23,753 nt of DNA from Gallionellaceae bacterium UBA6222 (GTDB lineage: Bacteria; Pseudomonadota; Gammaproteobacteria; Burkholderiales; Gallionellaceae): positions 21,239 to 44,991 of the forward strand of contig DISA01000051.1 in the NCBI GenBank assembly GCA_002421915.1. Reading direction: 5' to 3'. The notes below the pieces were generated by a model. It did not search any database and was not told the origin of the DNA. It saw nothing but the letters and a program-made list of their open reading frames with translations. Shown here piece after piece: positions 1 to 7,470 of the stretch. The translations under genes and the position numbers were made by a program. Numbering within the stretch: position 1 is the first letter of the stretch; every line of letters begins with the position of its first letter.

Positions 1-1067
1 ATGCCGCGCACCACGGCGGTGTTGCCTTCCACGTCGATCTGCGCACCGAGGCGGCGCAGTTCCTGCACGTGCATGAAGCGGTTCTCGAAAATGGTCTCGA
101 CCACCATCGCGCTGCCCTCGGCGATGCAGTTCAGCGTCATGAACTGCGCCTGCATGTCGGTGGGGAAGGCGGGGTGCGGCGCGGTGCGCACGCTGACCGC
201 TTTGGGCCGCCCCTGCATTTCCAGATGGATGGAGTCACCTTCGACCCTGATTCGAGCACCTGCTTCGGTGAGTTTATCCAGAACGGTTTCCAGAATGTCG
301 GCACGCGTTTCGCGCAGCGTGATGCTGCCGCCGGTCGCCGCTGCCGCGACGAGGAAAGTGCCGCTCTCGATGCGGTCGGGCATGATGCGGTGGCTCGCGC
401 CGTGCAGTTCTGCCACGCCGGTGATGGTGATGGCGTCGCTGCCGTCGCCGCTGATTTTCGCACCCATCGCACGCAGGCAGTTGGCCAGATCGGCCACCTC
501 CGGTTCGCGCGCCGCATTTTCCAGCACAGTCACGCCGTCAGCCAGCGCCGCCGCCATCATCAGGTTTTCGGTGCCGGTGACGCTGACCAGATCGAAAAAG
601 ATGCGCGCACCTTTGAGGCGTTTGGCTTTGGCGTGGATGTAACCGTGCTCGATAGTGATCTCGGCACCCATCGCCTGCAAGCCTTTGATGTGGAGATCGA
701 CCGGGCGCGAGCCGATGGCGCAGCCGCCGGGCAGGGAGACGCGCGCATCGCCGAAACGCGCGACCAGCGGGCCCAGCACCAGGATGGCGGCACGCATGGT
801 CTTCACCATGTCATACGGCGCTTCCCACTGGTTGATTTTGTCGCCGCTGAAGGTGATCTCGCCCGGCGCGGTCTCCGCACGCACACCCATTTGCTGCAAC
901 AGTTTGCGCATGGTGGCGACATCGTGCAGGTCGGGCAGGTTGGTCAGGTGCAGTGAGTCGGCAGTGAGCAGGCTGGCGCACATGATGGGCAGCGCGGCGT
1001 TCTTCGCGCCGGAGATGCGGACTTCCCCGTGGAGTGGTGTGCCGCCAAGGATGGCTAATTTTTGCAT
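1..1067 (-). CDS. murA: UDP-N-acetylglucosamine 1-carboxyvinyltransferase (MurA), C-terminus cut by window edge
   Basis: MurA transfers enolpyruvate from PEP to UDP-GlcNAc in the cytoplasm, the first committed step of peptidoglycan synthesis. The frame opens with ATG at 1065-1067 (MQKLAILGG) and stays open to base 1, giving about 355 of the family's usual roughly 420 residues. Visible hallmarks are the N-terminal ISGAKNAALP motif (substrate-binding Lys-Asn) and the loop GGCAIGSRPVDLH, whose Cys at residue 116 corresponds to catalytic Cys115 of E. coli MurA. The Cys is present, so a fosfomycin-sensitive type is expected from family knowledge. The gene starts 28 bases after mlaB and is probably co-transcribed with it. 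Confidence 0.96.
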   Translation of the reverse strand, partial: MQKLAILGGTPLHGEVRISGAKNAALPIMCASLLTADSLHLTNLPDLHDVATMRKLLQQMGVRAETAPGEITFSGDKINQWEAPYDMVKTMRAAILVLGPLVARFGDARVSLPGGCAIGSRPVDLHIKGLQAMGAEITIEHGYIHAKAKRLKGARIFFDLVSVTGTENLMMAAALADGVTVLENAAREPEVADLANCLRAMGAKISGDGSDAITITGVAELHGASHRIMPDRIESGTFLVAAAATGGSITLRETRADILETVLDKLTEAGARIRVEGDSIHLEMQGRPKAVSVRTAPHPAFPTDMQAQFMTLNCIAEGSAMVVETIFENRFMHVQELRRLGAQIDVEGNTAVVRG

Positions 1068-1095
1068 GATGGATACTGTTTCCTGCGGGCCGGGT

Positions 1096-1395
1096 TTAAC
1101 CCGACGATTTTCCGTCGCTCGAAAGCGCAAGAATGTCCGCCACGTCATACAGCGCGGCGAGGCTGTGCAGATTTTTTGGCACGTTGATAAAAGAAAGGCG
1201 GCCTTGTATTTTTTCTGCCTGACGTACCCAGTGCAGCAACAGCGCGACCGCGGCAGAGTCAACTTTTTCGATCTGGCTCAAGTCAATCACACGCACCGCT
1301 TGTGTGTCGCTGAACGGGATGGCCGCAATCTCACCCACGGTCTGCAGGGTGAGCGGGCCCGAGATCAGCATGCGTTCGTGGTCGATCCGGATCAA
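1096..1395 (-). CDS. mlaB: MlaB-like STAS-domain protein of the Mla phospholipid ABC transporter
   Basis: This 99-residue protein is a single STAS domain, including the stretch VIDLSQIEKVDSAAVALLLHW, where the Ser of the DSA loop is typical of STAS proteins. In the Mla system, MlaB is a cytoplasmic subunit that binds the ATPase MlaF and stabilises the MlaFEDB complex. The likely start is a TTG at 1393-1395 overlapping the mlaC stop (TTGA arrangement), with GAGGT about nine bases upstream. The first ATG, at residue 9, would remove the first strand. Position directly after mlaC and before murA supports the call more than sequence alone, because STAS domains are widespread. Confidence 0.88.
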   Translation of the reverse strand: MIRIDHERMLISGPLTLQTVGEIAAIPFSDTQAVRVIDLSQIEKVDSAAVALLLHWVRQAEKIQGRLSFINVPKNLHSLAALYDVADILALSSDGKSSG

Positions 1396-2024
1396 TTGCT
1401 TTTTACCTCGCTTTGTTGATCGCTTGTGCGGGAGGACTGGTTCTTTTCGGCGAGTGAGCGGATCAGGCCATCAATGCCGTCACGCTGGATCTGGTCGGCG
1501 AAGGTGGTGCGGTAGCTGGTCACCAGACTGATGCCTTCCACCACCACATCGAAAGCTTTCCAGCCGGAGGGGGTTTTGCGCATTTCGTAGTTGACCGCAA
1601 CCACGCGCCCGTCCGGAATCTGAATCTCGGTTTGCACCGTTGATTCGGTTTCACTCTGGGCGCGCACCGATTTTAAATCGACTCTCGGCTCGGTGTAAGC
1701 GCTGAATGTCTTGGTGTAAGTGCGCACCAGCATGTTGCGGAATTCGGTGGTGAGTGCCACTTTCTGTTCGGCGGTGGCGTTGCGCCACGGGCGGCCCACG
1801 GCGAGCTGGGTCATGCGGGGGAAATCAAAATGCGGCAGGATGCGGGTATCGACCAGTTCCTGCAGGCGCTGCTGGTCGCTGACGATGCTTTGGTCTTTGC
1901 GCACGATCTCCAGCACTTGGGCCACGGTGTTCATGATCGTGCCGTCGGGGGTGGATTCGTCGGGTACGGCCAGCACGGGCAGGGCCAACAGGCCGGTTAG
2001 CAAAAAGGCAAAGAAGTGTTTCAT
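1392..2024 (-). CDS. mlaC: MlaC, periplasmic phospholipid-binding shuttle
   Basis: MlaC carries phospholipids through the periplasm between the outer-membrane MlaA complex and inner-membrane MlaFEDB. The ATG at 2022-2024 gives a 210-residue protein with a clear signal peptide (MKHFFAFLLTGLLALPVLA) followed by a mature domain with the MlaC/Ttg2D pattern: LPHFDFPRMTQLAVGRPWRNAT near residue 70, then RTYTKTFSAY and a late VVVEGISLVTSYRTTFADQI. An upstream in-frame TTG would add six residues ahead of the signal peptide and is less likely. It lies 19 bases after mlaD and overlaps mlaB by four bases. Confidence 0.95.
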   Translation of the reverse strand: MKHFFAFLLTGLLALPVLAVPDESTPDGTIMNTVAQVLEIVRKDQSIVSDQQRLQELVDTRILPHFDFPRMTQLAVGRPWRNATAEQKVALTTEFRNMLVRTYTKTFSAYTEPRVDLKSVRAQSETESTVQTEIQIPDGRVVAVNYEMRKTPSGWKAFDVVVEGISLVTSYRTTFADQIQRDGIDGLIRSLAEKNQSSRTSDQQSEVKSN

Positions 2025-2043
2025 AGTCCGATTTTCCGTCAAA

Positions 2044-2505
2044 TTATTTGCCGCCCTCGGCCTGGTTGACCATGAACTTGCCGATCAGGTCTTCCAGCAC
2101 TACGGCGGATTGGGTTTTCTTAAACTGCCCGCCTTCTCCCAGCATCTCGTCATCGCCGCCGGGCAGCAGGCCGATGTATTGCTCGCCGAGCAGGCCCGAA
2201 GTCAAAATATTGGCGAACGTGTCCGTCGGAAACTGGTAGCGCTTGTCGATATCTACGACCACTTTCGCCTCGTAACGTTCCGTGTCGAGGGTGATCGAAC
2301 TGACCCGTCCCACCAGCACACCCGCGCTGCGCACCGAGGCGGTCGGCTTGAGACCGCCAACGTTGGCGAAGTAGGCTTGCAGGCGATAAGTTTCTGCCGC
2401 GTTATAGGTGCTCATGTTGCCCGCTTTGAACGCCAATATGACCAGCGCGGCGATCCCGGCCACCACAAATGCGCCCACCCACAAATCCAGAACTGTCCGT
2501 TGCAT
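2044..2505 (-). CDS. mlaD: MlaD, membrane-anchored MCE-domain protein
   Basis: MlaD forms the hexameric MCE ring that sits on MlaE and funnels lipids between the permease and MlaC. The 153-residue protein has one N-terminal membrane helix (about residues 10-27, VGAFVVAGIAALVILAFKAG). An MCE domain follows, containing VGGLKPTASVRSAGVLVGRV and the C-terminal-side motif SGLLGEQYIGLLPGG. The ATG at 2503-2505 is preferred because GGGGAG lies seven bases upstream; a TTG at 2511 would overlap the mlaE stop. Length and single MCE domain match proteobacterial MlaD rather than multi-MCE PqiB/YebT proteins. Confidence 0.95.
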   Translation of the reverse strand: MQRTVLDLWVGAFVVAGIAALVILAFKAGNMSTYNAAETYRLQAYFANVGGLKPTASVRSAGVLVGRVSSITLDTERYEAKVVVDIDKRYQFPTDTFANILTSGLLGEQYIGLLPGGDDEMLGEGGQFKKTQSAVVLEDLIGKFMVNQAEGGK

Positions 2506-2507
2506 GA

Positions 2508-3296
2508 TCAAACTCCCCGAAACATAAATGCAGTCAATAAAAAGTCGAGCATCAGGATGGCGAGTGAAGACTCGACCACCGTGCGCGTAGTCGCGCCGGA
2601 CACGCCCTCGGCTGTCGGCGGCGCATCAAACCCCTCGAACAGGGCAATCAGTGTCACCACGATGCCGAACACGACACTCTTGATGATGCCGTTGACAATG
2701 TCTTCGCGCACATCGACGGCGGATTGCATCTGCGACCAGAACGAGCCTTCATCCACGCCGATCAACACGACACCGACCAGATAGCCGCCAAACACGCCCA
2801 TCGCGGAAAAGATGGCGGCGAGCAGCGGCATCGAAATCACGCCGGCCCAGAAGCGCGGCGCCACCACGCGCGCGACCGGGTTCACCGCCATCATCTCCAT
2901 TGCGGCGATTTGCTCGGTCGCTTTCATCAGGCCGATCTCGGCGGTCATCGCCGAACCGGCGCGGCTGGCGAACAACAGCGCGGCCAGCACCGGACCCAGT
3001 TCGCGCACCAGGCTCAGGGCGACCAGCGAACCCAGCGCCGATTCCGAACCGTAGCGTTTCAGTGTTTCGTAACCTTGCAAGCCGAGTACCATGCCGACGA
3101 AGGTGCCGGCGACACTGATGATGACCAGCGACATGACGCCGCTGGAGAAAAGCTCTTTCACGATGAGCTGGAAACGGCGCCAGCTCAGGCCGGAATGCAA
3201 CAGGGTCAGCACCAGAAAGCGCGAGGCGATGCCGATGCGCCATACCGCTTCGATCACCTGGTGCCCGATTGCGCGTACTCCACGGGGTAATGGCAT
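2508..3296 (-). CDS. mlaE: MlaE, permease of the Mla phospholipid transporter
   Basis: MlaE is the inner-membrane permease that dimerises under the MlaD ring. The 262-residue protein has the MlaE/YrbE hydrophobic pattern: membrane segments near residues 54-75, 95-120, 145-178 and 205-260, plus the conserved stretch LVRELGPVLAALLFASRAGSAMTAEIG, which is diagnostic of the family. The start codon overlaps the mlaF stop (ATGA), implying translational coupling, and mlaD begins two bases after its stop. Family length is about 260 residues, so it appears complete. Confidence 0.96.
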   Translation of the reverse strand: MPLPRGVRAIGHQVIEAVWRIGIASRFLVLTLLHSGLSWRRFQLIVKELFSSGVMSLVIISVAGTFVGMVLGLQGYETLKRYGSESALGSLVALSLVRELGPVLAALLFASRAGSAMTAEIGLMKATEQIAAMEMMAVNPVARVVAPRFWAGVISMPLLAAIFSAMGVFGGYLVGVVLIGVDEGSFWSQMQSAVDVREDIVNGIIKSVVFGIVVTLIALFEGFDAPPTAEGVSGATTRTVVESSLAILMLDFLLTAFMFRGV

Positions 3297-4102
3297 CAGC
3301 TTTGCACTCCCAGGTCCTGGGCGTAACCGCGCTGCCCCGCATAATGGAAGGGGATCGGCCCGTCGATTTCGCCGTGCACGAACTGGCGCACGAACGGGTC
3401 GGCCGAGGCGCGGATCTGCTCCGGCGTTCCTTCCGCCCTGATTACGCCCTCCGAGATGAAATATACGTAATCCACGATCTTCAATGACTCCTGCACATCA
3501 TGCGTGACAATGACCGAGGTTGAGCCGAGGGCATCGTTCAGTTTGCGAATCAGCTGGCCCACCACCGACAACGAGATCGGATCAAGGCCGGCAAACGGCT
3601 CGTCGTACAAAATCAGCATCGGGTCGAGCGCCACCGTGCGCGCCAGCGCGACCCGGCGCGCCATGCCGCCGGACAATTCGGCCGGCATCAGGTCATGGGT
3701 GCCGCGCAGGCCGACCGCGTTCAACTTCATCATGACCAGATCGCGGATCAGTTCTTCCGGCAGGTTCGAGTGCTCGCGCAACTGGAAGGCCACGTTGTCG
3801 AACACCGACATGTCGGTGAACAGCGCGCCGAACTGGAACAGCACACCCATTCGGCAGCGGGTTTCATACAGTTCGCGCTCATTCAGCTCATGGATGACCC
3901 TGCCGGCGATCCGCACTTCGCCGCGCGACGGTTTCAGCGCGCCGCCGATCAGCCGGAACAGGGTGGTCTTGCCGCAACCGCTGCCGCCCATGATTGCGAT
4001 CACTTTGCCTTTGCCGAACGACATGTTGATCCCTTTCAGAATCGCACGGTCGTCGTAGGCAAAATTTACATCCCGGATCTCAACCAATGTTTCGGCGGTC
4101 AT
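3296..4102 (-). CDS. mlaF: MlaF, ATPase of the Mla phospholipid transporter
   Basis: This is the cytoplasmic ABC ATPase that powers lipid movement through MlaE. In the 268-residue product the Walker A GGSGCGKT is at residues 39-46, the ABC signature LSGGM at 143-147, the Walker B LILYDEP at 163-169 and the switch His at 201 (VTHD). The C-terminal tail (PFVRQFVHGEIDGPIPFHY) is typical of MlaF, where it contacts MlaB/MlaF partners. The ATG at 4100-4102 has AGGG seven bases upstream; a TTG just before it is less likely. It is the first gene of the operon and is divergent from the sigma-54 regulator. Confidence 0.96.
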   Translation of the reverse strand: MTAETLVEIRDVNFAYDDRAILKGINMSFGKGKVIAIMGGSGCGKTTLFRLIGGALKPSRGEVRIAGRVIHELNERELYETRCRMGVLFQFGALFTDMSVFDNVAFQLREHSNLPEELIRDLVMMKLNAVGLRGTHDLMPAELSGGMARRVALARTVALDPMLILYDEPFAGLDPISLSVVGQLIRKLNDALGSTSVIVTHDVQESLKIVDYVYFISEGVIRAEGTPEQIRASADPFVRQFVHGEIDGPIPFHYAGQRGYAQDLGVQS

Positions 4103-4173
4103 CAATAAACCCTGTAAAAAAACTGGACGCGCATTGTATCACTCGCCGCCGTTTGCATCATCGGCACCCAATC

Positions 4174-4211
4174 CCGGAAAAAGTTGTTCCGCATTCACCC
4201 GCTTTTTCCGG
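4174..4211. promoter_or_regulatory. inverted repeat in the divergent mlaF/regulator intergenic region
   Basis: Perfect 10-bp arms CCGGAAAAAG (4174-4183) and CTTTTTCCGG (4202-4211) enclose 18 bases. The 201-bp gap separates two divergent genes, so neither transcript ends here and a terminator role is unlikely. It could be an operator, or a hairpin in the leader of one transcript. No convincing sigma-70 or sigma-54 promoter was identified in this gap. Confidence 0.4.
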
Positions 4212-4303
4212 CCCCACCGCTCCCGCCCGGGTTAACCACTTGAGCTGCGGGTGATTACTGGCTATCCTGCGCGCGTCGCACAACCGCGCTTGCCGCCCGA
4301 ACA

Positions 4304-5725
4304 TTGAATACATCTCTCCAACCCAGCCTGCTTATTGTCGATGATGATCCGCTGATTCGCGACGCTTTGAGTATCGCACTCGGCGATGAGTTCAACATTC
4401 TTCTGGCGGAAGATCGTCCGCAGGCGATTCGGCTGGTGCGCGGTCTGGCGTCCCCACCCGAGCTGGCACTGGTCGATCTGGGCTTGCCCCCCGCGCCGCA
4501 CCGGCCCCAGGAAGGATTTCGCCTGATCACCGAGTTGTTGGCACATGCGCCGCAGATCAAGATCATTACCCTGTCCGGGCAGAACGAGGAGGGCAACGCG
4601 CGCCATGCCCGCACGCTGGGCGCATTCGAGTTTGTCGCCAAACCGTGCCGGCCGGAGGCGCTGCGCAATGAATTGCGCGCCGCATCAATCGCGCGGCACG
4701 GCGAACAACTGGCCGCCGCGCAAAGTGAATCACGCCTTGGCCTCGTCGGTGAAAGTCCCGCCGTCGAGGCGATGCGCACCCAGATCAAACTGTATGCGAA
4801 TACGCCTTACCCCGTGCTGATCCAGGGCGAGTCGGGTAGCGGCAAGGAATTGGTGGCCGCCGCGCTGCGCAAACTGGGGGCGAATCCGGCAACACCGCTG
4901 ATCGCCATCAACTGTGCCGCCATCGCATCTAACCTGCTTGAGTCGACTTTGTTCGGCCATGCCAAGGGTGCATTCACCGGCGCCACTGCGGCGCAAGCCG
5001 GCTTCTTCGAGAAAGCGGAAAACGGCACGCTGTTCCTCGACGAGATCGGCGAACTGCCGCTGGAGTTGCAGGCGAAATTATTGCGCGTGCTGGAGAATGG
5101 CGAATACCAGCGCGTCGGTGAAACCGTGACGCGCAAAAGCAACGCCCGCATCATCGCCGCCACCAATCTGGTGCTGGCACGGGCGGTGCGTGACGGCAGT
5201 TTTCGCGCCGACCTGTTCCATCGTCTGAGCGTATTCACCATCAACGTGCCGCCCCTGCGCGCGCTGGGCGCGGACAAGTTGCGCCTGTTCGAACATTTCT
5301 GCGGCGAATATGCGGCGCAGCTGCAATCGCCGCGAATCTCGCTGGACCAAGCCGCAGAAGAGGCCTGGCTGCGCTACCCGTTTCCGGGTAACACGCGCGA
5401 GCTGCGCAACATCGTGATACGTCTGATGACCAAGTATCCCGGTATGCGCCTCAATCCGGCCCAGATTGAGCCCGAGTTCGATTCGCAGCCCGTTCTGGCG
5501 GAGGGCGCGGCCGTACCGGCGGATGCACAAACGCAATTGTTGCGGGGCGACTTCAATCTGGATGATTTGTTGATGGGCTATACTCAAACTTATATCGATG
5601 CCGCGATGGAGTTGGCGCGGGGCAATGTGAGCGAGGCGGCAAAATTGCTCGGCATCGCCCGCACCACCCTGTACAGCCGGATGGAAGCCGCACAAAAATA
5701 CAAATCGCAACAGGTCAACCAGTAA
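4304..5725 (+). CDS. NtrC-type sigma-54-dependent response regulator
   Basis: The 473-residue protein has a receiver domain (residues 7-125; acidic D13-D15, phospho-acceptor D58, S91 and K113), then an AAA+ sigma-54 activation domain. That domain shows Walker A GESGSGKE at 175-182, the GAFTGA loop at 222-227 that contacts sigma-54, Walker B GTLFLDEIGE at 241-250 and an arginine-finger region FRADLFHRL. A Fis-type helix-turn-helix sits near residues 445-465. The only sensible start is a TTG at 4304; no in-frame ATG precedes the receiver motif. No histidine kinase lies in the window. Its position upstream of the pilus genes suggests it may control them, but no clear -24/-12 promoter was found ahead of mshM or mshL. 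Confidence 0.92.
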   Translation: MNTSLQPSLLIVDDDPLIRDALSIALGDEFNILLAEDRPQAIRLVRGLASPPELALVDLGLPPAPHRPQEGFRLITELLAHAPQIKIITLSGQNEEGNARHARTLGAFEFVAKPCRPEALRNELRAASIARHGEQLAAAQSESRLGLVGESPAVEAMRTQIKLYANTPYPVLIQGESGSGKELVAAALRKLGANPATPLIAINCAAIASNLLESTLFGHAKGAFTGATAAQAGFFEKAENGTLFLDEIGELPLELQAKLLRVLENGEYQRVGETVTRKSNARIIAATNLVLARAVRDGSFRADLFHRLSVFTINVPPLRALGADKLRLFEHFCGEYAAQLQSPRISLDQAAEEAWLRYPFPGNTRELRNIVIRLMTKYPGMRLNPAQIEPEFDSQPVLAEGAAVPADAQTQLLRGDFNLDDLLMGYTQTYIDAAMELARGNVSEAAKLLGIARTTLYSRMEAAQKYKSQQVNQ

Positions 5726-5728
5726 GCA

Positions 5729-5860
5729 CCTGTGGGTCGGACTTCAGTCCGACGCGGCTTGGCAGATCGGCACGGAATATCGGGTTGCACCCGCAAGGGG
5801 TAGGCCGTGGTTGTACGGGGCTAAAGCCCCAACAACACACGCTCAAACCCGACCCACAGG
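5729..5860. repeat. 132-bp palindromic repeat element with terminal inverted repeats
   Basis: The ends CCTGTGGGTCGG (5729-5740) and CCGACCCACAGG (5849-5860) are perfect 12-bp inverted repeats. Inside are three potential hairpins: GTCGGACTTCAGTCCGAC at 5736-5753, CGGGTTGCACCCG at 5781-5793 and GGGGCTAAAGCCCC at 5817-5830. The first hairpin is the same unit found in mshK (15334) and cysS (23328). No protein is encoded. The layout fits a REP cluster/BIME or a small non-autonomous MITE. It fills most of the gap between the regulator and mshM and could form strong RNA structure in the mshM leader. Confidence 0.8.
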
Positions 5861-5924
5861 GAACGGCAGGGAACGCATTCAGGTAACACCAAGCGTGCAT
5901 CACTGCACGAGTAAAGGGGAAATG

Positions 5925-7379
5925 ATGTATCTGGAGCACTTTGGACTCGACGAGCCACCGTTCAAGATCACGCCGGTCACGGACTTCTTTTTTTCCGGCG
6001 CCAATCGCGGCGAGATTCTCGATGCGCTGGTGTATGCCATCTCCGACGGTGAAGGCATCGTCAAAATCAGCGGCGAAGTGGGCAGCGGCAAGACCATGCT
6101 CTGTCGCATGCTGCTCGACAAACTGCCGACCAATATCAAGGCGATCTACCTCGCCAACCCCAGCATGTCGCGCGACGAAATGCTGTACGCCATCTGCGAC
6201 CGCCTGCAGCTCGACCTCGAAGGCAAACGTATCAGCGTTATTTTGCAGACCCTGCAGAACCACCTTGAAATTATGTATGAGCGCGGCGAGCGTGCCGTGG
6301 TGTTGGTGGATGAGGCGCATGCCATGCCGCTGGAGACGCTGGAAGAGTTGCGCCTGCTGTACAACCTGCAGGTCGGGAAACACAAGCTGTTGCAGATCGT
6401 GCTGTTTGGCCAGCCGGAGCTGGATGAAAAACTGGCGCAGACCAATATGCGGCAGTTGAAGGATCGCATCGTCCACCACTTCACCATCCTGCCGCTGTCG
6501 CAAAAATTCATTCACGACTACCTGATGTTCCGCATGCGCGCGGCCGGTTACAAAGGACCCGACATCTTTACGCCGGAGGCGGAGAAGATGATCGGCAAGG
6601 CGTCGCAGGGACTGTTGCGCCGGGTGAATATCCTGGCTGACAAGGCGTTGCTGGCGGCTTTTGTCGAGAACACACACGCGATCGAGGCGCGCCACGTGCA
6701 GGCGGCGCTGCGCGACAGCGAGATGATGCCGATGAACCCGTGGGCCAATCGCAAACAGGTGGGCATTGTGGGGGGGATGCTGCTGCTGGCGGCCATTTTC
6801 GTTGGTGTGGGATGGTTTCTCAATCAGGAAGGGGAGGCGGCAGCCGGGCAAAAAGGGGGGGCTGTCGCGGTTGTTACCGCCGTGCCGCCTGTTGTCACGG
6901 TTGCTGCTGCGGACACGCCTGCGGCAAGCACAACCCCTGCGACCCAGGCAGTTGCTGCGGGCGAGGTGGCGATTTCCACCGTTGCTTCAGTGGCGGCTTC
7001 CTCACCGGTGCAGCGGCCTCCCTTCCCGCAGGTGTCTGGTGTTTCAGCAAATAGCCGGCTACAGCAGCGGCTGGATGCAACCCAACTTCTGTGGAACACT
7101 GCACCGAGAGGGGCAGTCAGCATCCAGTTGTTTTACACGGAGAGCGTGCAGCCGACCCGGATGGAAGGATTCTTGCAGCGTGCAAATAAGTTGGGCGTAC
7201 TGGATGAAATTTACGTGTTACCCATCCGCTTGCAGGGCAGGGATGCATTCCGTGTGTTGTATGGGGTATACGCGGGCGGCAAAGAAGCCCGTGCTGCCAT
7301 CCCGCAGCTGCCACAACGTTATCTGGATGCCTTCGCGCCGACTTTGTACTTGCTGGATGACTCGCAAAGCACCCCATAA
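5925..7379 (+). CDS. mshM: MshM-like ExeA-family AAA ATPase with membrane helix and SPOR-like C-terminus
   Basis: The 484-residue protein opens with MYLEHFGLDEPPF, the usual start of ExeA/MshM ATPases. Walker A GEVGSGKT is at 50-57 and Walker B VVLVDEAH at 125-132. After the AAA domain come a membrane helix (about 279-298), an Ala/Val/Pro/Thr-rich linker, and a C-terminal domain with a SPOR-like pattern (VSIQLFYTE...FRVLYGVYAGGKEA). SPOR domains bind peptidoglycan, so the protein probably helps the secretin cross the cell wall. AAAGGGG sits five bases before this ATG; another ATG lies one codon upstream, and longer frames start inside the repeat element. A 91-base gap separates it from mshL. 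Confidence 0.85.
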   Translation: MYLEHFGLDEPPFKITPVTDFFFSGANRGEILDALVYAISDGEGIVKISGEVGSGKTMLCRMLLDKLPTNIKAIYLANPSMSRDEMLYAICDRLQLDLEGKRISVILQTLQNHLEIMYERGERAVVLVDEAHAMPLETLEELRLLYNLQVGKHKLLQIVLFGQPELDEKLAQTNMRQLKDRIVHHFTILPLSQKFIHDYLMFRMRAAGYKGPDIFTPEAEKMIGKASQGLLRRVNILADKALLAAFVENTHAIEARHVQAALRDSEMMPMNPWANRKQVGIVGGMLLLAAIFVGVGWFLNQEGEAAAGQKGGAVAVVTAVPPVVTVAAADTPAASTTPATQAVAAGEVAISTVASVAASSPVQRPPFPQVSGVSANSRLQQRLDATQLLWNTAPRGAVSIQLFYTESVQPTRMEGFLQRANKLGVLDEIYVLPIRLQGRDAFRVLYGVYAGGKEARAAIPQLPQRYLDAFAPTLYLLDDSQSTP

Positions 7380-7470
7380 CCCGATGATATGAAAAATATA
7401 TAGTTATTCCGGGCGGTTGTCAGCAGTGGCGATTTGGGTTACTTTGCGCAAAACATAAGGGAGAATCGGA

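Noticed and set aside
2724..3290. Long His/Gln/Asp-rich frames on the strand opposite mlaE (and similar ones opposite mshE, mshG and the radical SAM gene)
   Set aside because: They are antisense shadows of GC-rich genes with clear family signatures on the other strand.
3291..3306. Plus-strand TGGCAT-N5-TTGCA, a good sigma-54 -24/-12 match
   Set aside because: It lies at the mlaE/mlaF overlap and points antisense into mlaF, about 1 kb before the regulator. A chance match within coding sequence is more likely; transcription-start mapping would decide.
5811..5924. Longer mshM reading frame starting with TTG at 5811
   Set aside because: Its first 37 codons lie in the palindromic repeat element and leader, while the ATG at 5925 has a good ribosome site and gives the family's usual MYLEHFGL start.
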